7,902 nucleotides of DNA from an uncultured Clostridia bacterium (GTDB taxonomy: Bacteria; Bacillota; Clostridia; Christensenellales; QALW01), in NCBI GenBank assembly GCA_900550765.1, contig URTC01000068.1, positions 1 to 7,902 of the forward strand, read 5' to 3'. A program made the position numbers and the translations under genes. The notes below the pieces were generated by a model. That model saw nothing but the letters and a program-made list of their open reading frames with translations. It was not told where the DNA came from and made no database searches. Below, in pieces: positions 1-6,161 of the stretch; the stretch's first letter is position 1; each line of letters begins with the position of its first letter.

Positions 1-432
1 ATTCTTTTTGAAAATCCCAATATGGATTTAGATACAGTGTATTTACTTGATAGAGTTCAGAAGGGAGAAAATATTAGCAGAATGGAAGCCGCTGCATTGA
101 GAAAGCTTGGATTGATAGAGGGGAAAATTCCAAAGCTGTTTGTTTCTGCAACGGTGGCAGAAGCCCTGGACCAAAAAGCTCAATATATAAAAAATAAGGG
201 ATTTGATGATCAATATTATAAGCAATTGATTGTTGACTATTTGAACAAATGGGGCAAAGGGCAAAAAAGTGACTTTGATAAATTGCTGTTCGATAAATTG
301 CCTGATTCCCTAACAGCCGTACAAAAAAACACTAAGATTCGAAATTTACTGGCATCACTTAGGATGGGCGGCATTATTGAAACCGATTCTGAAAACCATC
401 AGCGTTCCAATTGGGTGTTGACGAAAAAATGA
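1..432 (+). CDS. AlbA_2-type ATP-binding regulator, C-terminal part (5' end outside window)
   Basis: The reading frame is open from base 1, so this is the last ~143 codons of a longer gene and the internal ATG at 22 is unlikely to be the start. The visible part has a helical segment rich in conserved-looking phrases (LDTVYLLDRVQKGE, ALRKLGLIEGKIPKLFVS, YIKNKGFDDQYYKQLI). It ends in a winged-helix-like region (KIRNLLASLRMGGIIETD, then NWVLTKK). This is the C-terminal architecture I know from the COG2865 family of putative transcriptional regulators, in which an N-terminal AlbA_2 (schlafen-like) ATP-binding domain precedes a DNA-binding end. The AlbA_2 domain itself is not in the window. Such genes are frequent on genomic islands, which suits the AT-rich surroundings. 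The family call is from recalled sequence patterns; the target or regulated genes are unknown. Confidence 0.72.
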   Translation: MLFENPNMDLDTVYLLDRVQKGENISRMEAAALRKLGLIEGKIPKLFVSATVAEALDQKAQYIKNKGFDDQYYKQLIVDYLNKWGKGQKSDFDKLLFDKLPDSLTAVQKNTKIRNLLASLRMGGIIETDSENHQRSNWVLTKK

Positions 433-619
433 GATTTTTCATCATCTAATCAAGCTCTAATCAAGCGCGAACGCTGAAAAGTACAGTAGTACGTCGATTT
501 TATTAAGCTGTTATATGGTGTAATTAAAGGTCTATGAACTGCCTGTTAAAATAGAACCGCATGAATGATACAAAAAGGAGTTCCACAGTACAGCCTATTG
601 TAATCGTTTTCCGAACGCT

Positions 620-661
620 CTGTAATTTTGGCACCCGCGCAGGCTGCAATTAAGGCACCCC
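620..661. repeat. Paired direct repeat, possible IS21-family terminal remnant
   Basis: Two copies of a CTGyAATTwwGGCACCC motif lie 24 bp apart: CTGTAATTTTGGCACCC at 620-636 and CTGCAATTAAGGCACCC at 644-660. They match at 14 of 17 positions. Closely spaced multiple repeats near the ends are a known feature of IS21-family elements, where they act as transposase-binding sites, and the GGCACC core is reminiscent of such ends. No istA/istB gene is present here, so this would be a solo or decayed end. The family assignment is inference; the repeat itself is directly visible. Confidence 0.4.
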
Positions 662-692
662 GGAAATAAGATCCCAATAGTGTAAAGTAGAT

Positions 693-732
693 AAAAACTC
701 TTGGCTTCTGTAATGGAGGCCAAGAGCTTTTT
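693..732. terminator. Strong bidirectional intrinsic terminator
   Basis: An 11-bp stem (CTCTTGGCTTC at 698-708 with GAGGCCAAGAG at 716-726, one G-T wobble) closes a 7-nt loop. It is followed by a T run at 728-732 on the plus strand and preceded by an A run at 693-697, which is a T run on the minus strand. It should therefore stop transcription from either side. It sits just upstream of the 738-766 promoter and insulates the DUF4869 operon from upstream read-through. Confidence 0.82.
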
Positions 733-737
733 GCATC

Positions 738-766
738 TTGTTTTGTAAGCGGAAAGAGGGTACAAT
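738..766 (+). promoter_or_regulatory. Sigma-70-type promoter of the DUF4869 operon
   Basis: A -35-like TTGTTT (738-743), a 17-bp spacer and a -10 TACAAT (761-766) lie 35 bases upstream of the ATG at 802 and just downstream of the terminator. Spacing is ideal and the -10 differs from consensus by one base. It is the only good promoter I can see for the three-gene run that follows, and by read-through for the rng fragment and tsaC. Confidence 0.66.
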
Positions 767-801
767 GATAGCAGAAGTACGCACATCAATGAGGTGATAC
801 T

Positions 802-1239
802 ATGCTGAACATTTTTTACGGTGATATGAAGGAAGCGGTGTACAATACGGCTTCTTATTTCAAATACGATTACGAGGAAGACTGGATCGTTGACCCGATG
901 GTCAAGGAAATGATTCAGGATGTGGATAAGTCTGTTGTTATCGACAGTGGTATCATTGACAGCCCGGTCTTGGGTAAAATTCCACCGATTGGTTTGTCTG
1001 GTGGTGTAAAGACACTGATTTTGGTAAAGTTTGAGCCAGAGAAAGTGTTCAATATATCGACTTGTGGTGACAATTGCGCAAAGTGGCTGCTTAAAATTGC
1101 AGAGAGGGAAGATCGCACAGTGAATCTGCGCCACCTGATGGATTTTGGCAAAAAGCCATTTACAGTAAAAGTATTAAATACGAATCAAATCGTTCACAGT
1201 ATGGAAGAACTGATTTGGGTCGCAGGGGAATTTGTGTAA
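802..1239 (+). CDS. DUF4869 domain-containing protein
   Basis: A 145-residue soluble protein with no signal peptide or membrane segment. The whole chain fits the DUF4869 family as I remember it: an N-terminal MLNIFYGDMKEAVYNT stretch, a central DSPVLGKIPPIGLSGGVKTLIL segment (residues ~52-73), then FNISTCGDNCAKWLLKIAE and a C-terminal LNTNQIVHSMEEL. Length matches the family (about 140-150). The start is well supported by GAGGTGA at 791-797, four bases before the ATG. Its biochemical function is not known. It is the first gene of a tight run, with the ATPase gene starting 14 nt after its stop. I recall this pairing from gut Firmicutes genomes, so the two probably act together. Confidence 0.85.
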   Translation: MLNIFYGDMKEAVYNTASYFKYDYEEDWIVDPMVKEMIQDVDKSVVIDSGIIDSPVLGKIPPIGLSGGVKTLILVKFEPEKVFNISTCGDNCAKWLLKIAEREDRTVNLRHLMDFGKKPFTVKVLNTNQIVHSMEELIWVAGEFV

Positions 1240-1253
1240 AGGGGCTGACAGAA

Positions 1254-2216
1254 ATGAAAGGAATTCATAAAGTTGTCATCAGCACAAAGTACCTGAAATA
1301 TGAGTTTGACCTGCGACGCAACTTAACCATTATTCGTGGGGATAGCGCAACAGGTAAAACGACCCTGGTGGATATGGTTCGTACGCATATGAACGATGGA
1401 GACAGTGGACCGGTCACTCTCAATTGTGATAAAAGTTGCTACGTGGTAGAAGGAAATCTTTGGAAGGGACAGCTTGGCAATATTCAGGATAGCATTGTTT
1501 TTATCGACGAAGGAAATAAGTTTGTCAAGACCAAAGACTTTGCACGTGCGATTCAGCAGACAGATAACTATTATGTTATCGTAACGCGGGAAGGGTTGTC
1601 GGCTCTGCCATACAGTGTGGAAGAAGTTTATGGTATTAGGACTTCTGGTAAGTATGGTTCTCTGAAGCAGAGTTACCACTCATTCTATCGAATTTACCCT
1701 GATAGTACGACTGAAAATATTAAACCGGAGAAGATCCTGACGGAGGACAGCAATTCAGGGTATCAGTTTTTTGAAGCGGTCTGCTCAGAACATCAAATGC
1801 GGTGTGATACTGCAAATGGAAAATCAAATGTGTTTTCTTATTTAAAAGCACATAAGGATGAAAAGATTCTGGTGATTGCAGACGGTGCAGTATTTGGACC
1901 GGAGATGGACAGAGTATTGCAGTTGGTACAGACAAGAGAAAATTTAGTACTATATTTGCCAGAATCTTTTGAATGGCTGATACTTTCCTCTGGAATTCTA
2001 AAAGATGCAGAGATTGTACAGATTTTGCAGACACCGTCTGACTACATCGATAGTAAGAAATATTTTAGTTGGGAGCGTTACTTTACAGAACTTCTGACAG
2101 AAAAAACTTCTAGAACGTATTTGAATTATACTAAGAAAACACTGAACCAGGCTTATTTGAATGATGGTACGAAAAATGCGATTTTGAGACAGATGAGAAA
2201 ATTAAAGATAGATTAA
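1254..2216 (+). CDS. P-loop ATPase partner of DUF4869, with an unassigned C-terminal domain
   Basis: A predicted 320-residue cytosolic protein. The start at 1254 is preferred because TAAAGGGG (1237-1244) lies 9 nt before this ATG; an upstream TTG at 1215 would overlap the DUF4869 gene and lacks a better SD. Residues 29-37 (GDSATGKTT) are a Walker A motif and residues 81-86 (IVFIDE) a Walker B-like strand with a catalytic-type Glu. YYVIVTRE (107-113) could be a sensor strand. No ABC signature is evident. The C-terminal half begins a new alpha/beta unit (ILVIADGAVFGPEMDRVL, ~205-222; LVLYLPESFEWLIL, ~231-244). This could be a degenerate TOPRIM- or DUF4435-like fold, but the DxD motif is not seen, so this is speculative. 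Homologues are, as I recall, sometimes labelled 'translation initiation factor 2', which nothing here supports. Base composition is AT-rich, unlike the core genes downstream. Confidence 0.72.
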   Translation: MKGIHKVVISTKYLKYEFDLRRNLTIIRGDSATGKTTLVDMVRTHMNDGDSGPVTLNCDKSCYVVEGNLWKGQLGNIQDSIVFIDEGNKFVKTKDFARAIQQTDNYYVIVTREGLSALPYSVEEVYGIRTSGKYGSLKQSYHSFYRIYPDSTTENIKPEKILTEDSNSGYQFFEAVCSEHQMRCDTANGKSNVFSYLKAHKDEKILVIADGAVFGPEMDRVLQLVQTRENLVLYLPESFEWLILSSGILKDAEIVQILQTPSDYIDSKKYFSWERYFTELLTEKTSRTYLNYTKKTLNQAYLNDGTKNAILRQMRKLKID

Positions 2217-2226
2217 TCATTATACG

Positions 2227-2233
2227 AAAGGAG
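2227..2233 (+). promoter_or_regulatory. Strong Shine-Dalgarno that fixes the start of the chimeric gene
   Basis: AAAGGAG lies 8 nt before the ATG at 2242. A near-perfect SD shows that the AT-rich 5' part is a genuine translation start belonging to the upstream operon and not a random extension of the RNase G frame. Confidence 0.7.
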
Positions 2234-2241
2234 AACCTTTA

Positions 2242-3468
2242 ATGGCTCTTGGTGAAGAACAATTTGTGGGACTTGCTGCGGATTTTGAAGGCAAGTTAAG
2301 AATGAAAAACGCAATCCTGTTCATTGGACGGAATATGAAAGAGGATGTAGTAAGACAAATCATAGGTTTGTACCCTTGGAAAATTATTGCAACAAGTCGA
2401 AACACACTTCCGTTGGAAGAACTTCAAGGTATCCATATTAAGATCTACAGCGATGAAGGCGACATTACGGCGGCAAATCTATGGAAAAATGATGAAATAC
2501 CGGATGTGTACGTATGGAAAAAAGATGAGTCGTTAAATGAGGAAGAATGCCAAACGCTTGAAATTACTGGAGAGAGTGAAGAAGAATACCGTGTTCGGCG
2601 TGCGCAGGGAATGATGAAGAGACTGTGCAAAATGATTGACAATCATAACGCGATGGTAGTTGTTGGATATGCCCCAGAAACAGACAATGATATGCCGTAT
2701 CGCGCCTTTGCTACAGCAGTCTATAATGATTGTGCAATTGCAGACAATATTCAGTTTTGGAGTGAAAAAAGTGAAGAAACAAAACTGAAAAAATTGCTGC
2801 AGCGCCGGGTATGGTTGGATAACGGAGCGTATCTTATGATTGACTATACCGAGGCTTTAACGGTAATTGACGTTAATACCGGTAAATTTACCGGGGATTA
2901 TGACTTGCATAAGACAATTCTGCGTACGAATCTTTCTGCGGCGAAGGAGATTGCGCGTCAGCTCCGGCTCCGGGCGATCGGTGGTATTATCGTAATTGAT
3001 TTTATTGATATGGAGACTGATGAAGAGCGCACAGCGGTTTTAAAGGCTTTGGAGGAGGCGGCCGCAGGTGATAGGATCAAAACGAATATTTTAGGATTCG
3101 CCCCGCTTGGACTGGTGGAGGTGACCAGAAAAAAAACGCGTTTAAGTCTTGCGGATTCTATGCAGCGTCTATGTCCTTACTGCGAAGGGGACGGGAGAAT
3201 TCTGAATGAAAAAACGATTGTCAACAGTCTGTTGTTTGAATTGGAGCGCTGTGTAAAGAATCATGAAACTGCTTGTGCAGTTTTGCGGTTGAATCCGTAT
3301 ATTTCTGCGGCATTGAAACAGCAGAACGATATCCTGCGGGAGCATTTTTCCGACATATCCATTTTTGTACGGGAGGATATGAGTATGCATGTGGAGGATT
3401 ATAATATAACCCCTATCAGAAAAGGAGAAGAAATGGCCGATCGGGAAGGCCTTGTAAGAGTTTTATGA
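2242..3468 (+). CDS. rng: Chimeric ORF: SIR2-like(?) N-terminus fused to the catalytic half of RNase G (Rne/Rng family)
   Basis: This 408-codon frame joins two unrelated parts. Residues ~182-408 are clearly RNase E/G: TEALTVIDVNTGKF holds the first catalytic Asp (D210, N212), IIVIDFIDM the second (D253), and CPYC (C311, C314) the Zn-link. Spacings D210-D253 (43) and D253-C311 (58) equal those of E. coli RNase E D303, D346 and C404. These residues cleave single-stranded, AU-rich RNA in rRNA processing and mRNA decay. The family's N-terminal S1/RNase H-like region (full length ~460-500) is missing. In its place are ~175 AT-rich residues with AILFIGRNM (24-32), WKIIATSRN (46-54) and VVVGYAPETDND (139-150). 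This pattern is weakly like SIR2-type NAD-binding proteins and belongs with the upstream operon. tsaC overlaps the stop. The fusion may be a real rearrangement, a pseudogene junction or an assembly join. Confidence 0.82.
   Translation: MALGEEQFVGLAADFEGKLRMKNAILFIGRNMKEDVVRQIIGLYPWKIIATSRNTLPLEELQGIHIKIYSDEGDITAANLWKNDEIPDVYVWKKDESLNEEECQTLEITGESEEEYRVRRAQGMMKRLCKMIDNHNAMVVVGYAPETDNDMPYRAFATAVYNDCAIADNIQFWSEKSEETKLKKLLQRRVWLDNGAYLMIDYTEALTVIDVNTGKFTGDYDLHKTILRTNLSAAKEIARQLRLRAIGGIIVIDFIDMETDEERTAVLKALEEAAAGDRIKTNILGFAPLGLVEVTRKKTRLSLADSMQRLCPYCEGDGRILNEKTIVNSLLFELERCVKNHETACAVLRLNPYISAALKQQNDILREHFSDISIFVREDMSMHVEDYNITPIRKGEEMADREGLVRVL
2755..2790. other. Recombination or assembly junction between accessory DNA and rng
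   Basis: RNase G homology is solid from KLLQRRVWL (about 2788) and may reach back to ETKLK (2779). Upstream, the IQFWS segment (~2749-2763) reads as the end of the SIR2-like region. Base composition changes from AT-rich to more balanced across these bases, and the sequence here is A-rich (GTGAAAAAAGTGAAGAAACAA). I see no direct repeat or target duplication that would name the mechanism. The join is in frame. Confidence 0.6.
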
Positions 3469-4535
3469 ATACGGAGATCGTTGCACTGACAGCGGATTCC
3501 TGCCGCAGAGCTGCAGCGCTGATCTGCGCGGGCGAGGTGGTTGCGTTTCCTACGGAAACCGTATATGGTCTGGGAGCGGATGCTTTGAATGAAGCGGCTG
3601 TTCAAAAAATTTATGCGGCTAAGGGACGGCCGTCAGATAATCCGCTGATTGTTCATGTGGCGAAAAAGCAGCAGATTGCCTGCCTTGCGGCCGAAGTGCC
3701 TGTGCAGGCTCAAAAACTGATCGATGCTTTTATGCCTGGGCCGATTACGATTGTGATGAAAAAAAAAGAGCATATTCCTGCCTGCGTAACGGCCGGCGGT
3801 GATACTGTGGGAATTCGAATCCCGCAGCATAAGGGGGCAAGGGCTTTTTTAGAAGCCTGTGGCTGTCCGGTGGCCGCGCCGAGTGCCAATTCTTCCGGCA
3901 AGCCTTCGCCTACCCGGGCGGCGCATGTGCTGGAGGATCTTTCGGGAAAGATACCGATGATTCTGGATGGCGGTCCCTGCAGCGGCGGAGTGGAATCCAC
4001 GGTAATATCGGTTTGCGGAGACAAGCCGCTTTTACTGCGGCCGGGACTTGTTTCTTACGAACAGCTCTGCGCTGTATTGGGCGAGGTAGAAATTCATCCG
4101 TCGGTGTTAAAAGCGGATGCGGTGGATCGTGCTGCCAGCCCCGGAATGAAATATAAGCATTATTCGCCTAAGGCACGTGTAGTCATTGTAGAGGCTTCCT
4201 GCCGCTGTGCCTGTGCGCTTTATGATGCCGCTGCCGATTTAGGGAAAAAACCTGTACTTTTGTGGGAGAAGGAAAAGCTTGCAGCCTTCAAGGAGCGGTG
4301 TGCGTTTGCTCTTTTTGAAAAACAGGATTGTACGTTAGCTGCAAAAAATATATTTGCTTTTATGCGCGGTATGGAAGAACGAGGAAATAATGAGATTTTT
4401 GTACAGGCTGTAGATCCGCATGGCGCAGGGCTTTCGGTTATGAACCGATTGCTGCGGGCCTCGGCATTTACTGTACTGACGGAAGAAGAAATTCTGTCAG
4501 ATGCTGTCGGGGCAGTGAAAAAGTGTTTTTCATAA
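3465..4535 (+). CDS. tsaC: L-threonylcarbamoyladenylate synthase (Sua5/YwlC/TsaC type)
   Basis: A predicted 356-residue cytosolic enzyme that makes threonylcarbamoyl-AMP from threonine, bicarbonate and ATP. TsaD and its partners then transfer the group to A37 of ANN-decoding tRNAs (t6A). Residues 1 to ~210 are the YrdC domain: FPTETVYGLG (28-37), the KGRP motif followed by S57 and N59, PSANSSGKPSPT (~144-155) and GGPCSGGVESTVIS. The remaining ~130 residues, introduced by a linker with SPGMKYKHYSPKA, form the Sua5 C-terminal domain, so this is the long two-domain form of usual length (~345-355). The ATG overlaps the stop of the RNase G frame (ATGA at 3465-3468) and there is no strong SD, pointing to translational coupling. 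GC content is clearly higher than in the accessory genes. Identification is secure. Confidence 0.95.
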   Translation: MNTEIVALTADSCRRAAALICAGEVVAFPTETVYGLGADALNEAAVQKIYAAKGRPSDNPLIVHVAKKQQIACLAAEVPVQAQKLIDAFMPGPITIVMKKKEHIPACVTAGGDTVGIRIPQHKGARAFLEACGCPVAAPSANSSGKPSPTRAAHVLEDLSGKIPMILDGGPCSGGVESTVISVCGDKPLLLRPGLVSYEQLCAVLGEVEIHPSVLKADAVDRAASPGMKYKHYSPKARVVIVEASCRCACALYDAAADLGKKPVLLWEKEKLAAFKERCAFALFEKQDCTLAAKNIFAFMRGMEERGNNEIFVQAVDPHGAGLSVMNRLLRASAFTVLTEEEILSDAVGAVKKCFS

Positions 4536-4681
4536 AAACAGATATCATGACACCCTGTCTAAAATTCCGCCGAAATTCCACCAATAAAACGGTATAAACG
4601 GTAAAATATGTAAAAAAATGCCATGCGGTTTCGGTTTACTTCCCCTGCTTCTTTTGTTATGCTTTGGATGAGGTGATTTTT
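4536..4681. other. tsaC-parB intergenic region with small tandem repeats
   Basis: AT-rich, 146 bp. It contains GACA-CCC-TGTC (4549-4559), two AAATTCC copies 11 bp apart (4562-4568, 4573-4579) and two AAACGGTA copies 9 bp apart (4587-4594, 4596-4603). TATAAA (4593-4598) and TAAAAT (4602-4607) could be -10 elements but have no matching -35 at 17 bp. No clear intrinsic terminator follows tsaC. The paired repeats may be regulator-binding sites; that is inference. Confidence 0.4.
4670..4676 (+). promoter_or_regulatory. Shine-Dalgarno that selects a TTG start for the ParB-like gene
   Basis: GAGGTGA followed by five T residues places the start at the TTG at 4682. The alternative TTG at 4664 lies upstream of this SD and would have none of its own. 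Confidence 0.65.
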
Positions 4682-5368
4682 TTGAGAGCAGGGATTGTTT
4701 CTATTAAGGTACCGATTAGCAGTATTGATTTCAAACCAGGCGGCGGTGATGTGGCGCAATTAAGGGAAAGTATTCAAAAATACGGCTTGCTGCAACCGGT
4801 GGGGATCACCCAAAAGGAGACAGGTTATAGCCTGGTGTTTGGCCGGCGGCGGATTCAGGCCTGTCAGGAATTAGGGTACAAGTATATTCATGCAGTGCTT
4901 TTGAGTATAAAGGAAGAGGAAAGGAATTGTGTGGCAGCTTGCGAAAATATTCATCGCCGGCCGATGGATACAGCGGCCCTTGCGGATGCAGTACTAGGAA
5001 TCAGCGAAGGCAGCCCGGAGGAAGAGTTATGTTTAAGCCGGCAGCAGACAGAACGGATAAAAAATTATCTTTTGCTCGATAAAGAGGCGCAGATGAAGGC
5101 TGGAGAGATCGATCCGCATTATGTTGATATTGCCGCGGGTGACAGTGGATATTTGCTTCGGCTCTATGAACTGGTTAGAGAACTGCCGGATATGGCTAAG
5201 GAAAAGGTGCGGCTTTCTGTTTTGAGCGATAGACGGATTTTTATCAATGAGATCGAAAAAATTTTAAAGCTGATGCGTCAGGGCGGATATCAGGAGCTGA
5301 TCCGGGAAGATGAGGAACGGATTGTTATTATAAAAAAGGAAACAGAGGTAAAGGGACAAGCTATCTAA
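4682..5368 (+). CDS. ParB/Spo0J-like N-terminal (ParB/sulfiredoxin fold) domain protein
   Basis: A predicted 228-residue protein starting at TTG (see the SD at 4670-4676). Residues ~8-95 match the ParB N-terminal domain: VPISSIDF, LRESIQKYGLLQPVGI, then LVFGRRRIQACQELGY (the position of the CTP-binding GERR box, here GRRR at 54-57) and the ENIHR(R)PM motif (~88-95). In ParB/Noc proteins this domain binds CTP and acts as a DNA-sliding clamp. A KorB/Spo0J-type helix-turn-helix would follow; residues ~115-150 (LSRQQTERIKNYLLLD) are compatible but weak, and the C-terminal ~75 residues are charged and helical. At ~230 residues it is shorter than Spo0J (~280-300) and has no parA beside it. I therefore read it as an orphan ParB-like protein, perhaps regulatory, rather than the chromosome partitioning ParB. 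The function is not established. Confidence 0.8.
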   Translation: MRAGIVSIKVPISSIDFKPGGGDVAQLRESIQKYGLLQPVGITQKETGYSLVFGRRRIQACQELGYKYIHAVLLSIKEEERNCVAACENIHRRPMDTAALADAVLGISEGSPEEELCLSRQQTERIKNYLLLDKEAQMKAGEIDPHYVDIAAGDSGYLLRLYELVRELPDMAKEKVRLSVLSDRRIFINEIEKILKLMRQGGYQELIREDEERIVIIKKETEVKGQAI

Positions 5369-5428
5369 AGGATCGCTGTGATAGAGTTGCTGCGTGTCTT
5401 TTGCCTGCAGATTTATGGGAGGGTAGAT

Positions 5429-6040
5429 ATGGATACTTCTATTTTGCATACGGAAAAAATTTATATCTGCAACAGTGAAGAACTGCTTCAGGAACAGCAG
5501 AAATGCCTGGAAAAGCTTTATGCTTTTAATGCGCTGCCGCCGAGCAAAATGAAAGAGCGTACAGCGATGCTTAAGGAAATGTTTGCATCTTTGGGTGAGG
5601 GCTGTTACATTGAGCCGCCGTTTCATGCCAATTGGGGCGGCAGACATGTACATTTTGGCAAATATGTTTATGCAAACTTTAATTTGACTTTAGTGGATGA
5701 TACCTATATTTATGTGGGGGATTATACGATGTTTGGTCCGAATGTAACCGTAGCAACAGCGGGGCATCCCGTGCTGCCTGAATTGCGGGAGAGACAGGCA
5801 CAGTATAATTTTCCTGTGTATATTGGGCGCAATGTATGGATCGGCGCCGGAGCAGTTTTGCTGCCGGGAATTACGGTGGGAGACAATACGGTGATCGGCG
5901 CGGGCAGTATCGTGACGAAGGATATTCCGGCAAATGTGGTAGCGGTGGGGAATCCATGCCGGGTGCTGCGTCCGATCGATGAACGCGACCGTCAGGTTTA
6001 TTTTAAAGGAAGAACGATAGCGGGGAATTGTGCGTTTTAG
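5429..6040 (+). CDS. maa: Maltose O-acetyltransferase-type sugar acetyltransferase (LbH hexapeptide family)
   Basis: A predicted 203-residue cytosolic enzyme that transfers acetyl from acetyl-CoA to a sugar hydroxyl. The start is the ATG at 5429, with GGGAGGG at 5417-5423; a GTG at 5378 in the same frame has no comparable SD. Residues ~25-55 are the Mac domain (EKLYAFNALPPSKMKERTAMLKEMF). A left-handed beta-helix follows from ~60: FHANWGGRHVHFGKYVYANFN, then GPNVTVATAGHPV with the catalytic His at 113, and the hexapeptide coils VWIGAGAVLLPGITVGDNTVIGAGSIVTKDIP, closing with VAVGNPCRVLRPI. Length is normal (about 185-205). The physiological acceptor (maltose, galactoside or other) cannot be told from sequence. 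It lies 60 nt after the ParB-like gene and converges on comF. Confidence 0.92.
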   Translation: MDTSILHTEKIYICNSEELLQEQQKCLEKLYAFNALPPSKMKERTAMLKEMFASLGEGCYIEPPFHANWGGRHVHFGKYVYANFNLTLVDDTYIYVGDYTMFGPNVTVATAGHPVLPELRERQAQYNFPVYIGRNVWIGAGAVLLPGITVGDNTVIGAGSIVTKDIPANVVAVGNPCRVLRPIDERDRQVYFKGRTIAGNCAF

Positions 6041-6062
6041 ATGTGTTTTTTCTTAAAAAAGG

Positions 6063-6112
6063 AAATTCTGCCTGCGGCCTGTAAAACAGCTGTCAGACAG
6101 AATTTTATTTTT
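6063..6112. terminator. Bidirectional terminator between convergent maa and comF
   Basis: AAATTCTGCCTG (6063-6074) pairs with CAGACAGAATTT (6094-6105) with one C-A mismatch, and a small CTG/CAG stem lies inside. A T-rich tail, TTTTATTTTTT, follows on the plus strand (6103-6112). On the minus strand the tail is supplied by the A-rich tract at 6055-6062. This fits termination of maa from the left and comF from the right. Confidence 0.72.
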
Positions 6113-6161
6113 AACCATACAGAAAATATCAATAATATGTTTGTATGTAAATATGATCATT

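Larger units (their letters stand above)
433..801. other. 369-bp gene-free region with IS-end-like repeats, terminator and promoter
   Basis: No convincing gene lies here. In order it contains a short GTAC-AGTA-GTAC inverted repeat (481-492), an SD-like AAAAAGGAG at 572-580 not followed by a credible gene, two similar 16-17 bp direct repeats (620-661), a bidirectional terminator hairpin (693-732), and a sigma-70-type promoter (738-766) leading into the DUF4869 gene. A 30-codon open frame from 561 to 653 runs over the repeats but resembles nothing. The mixture of an SD without a gene and IS-end-like repeats suggests decayed mobile-element DNA. Confidence 0.6.

Noticed and set aside
481..492. 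GTAC-AGTA-GTAC as an operator or attachment site
   Set aside because: Only four-base self-complementary arms; expected by chance at this length.
561..653. Thirty-codon frame across the IS-end-like repeats
   Set aside because: Its SD-like AAAAAGGAG falls inside the frame rather than before it, and the peptide is unrecognisable.
595..1134. Long minus-strand open frame antisense to the DUF4869 gene
   Set aside because: It lies over a recognised protein family and the terminator, and its translation resembles no protein.
4516..4532. TGAAAAA-GTG-TTTTTCA hairpin at the end of tsaC as a terminator
   Set aside because: The stem is almost all A-T, overlaps the last codons, and has no T tract after it.
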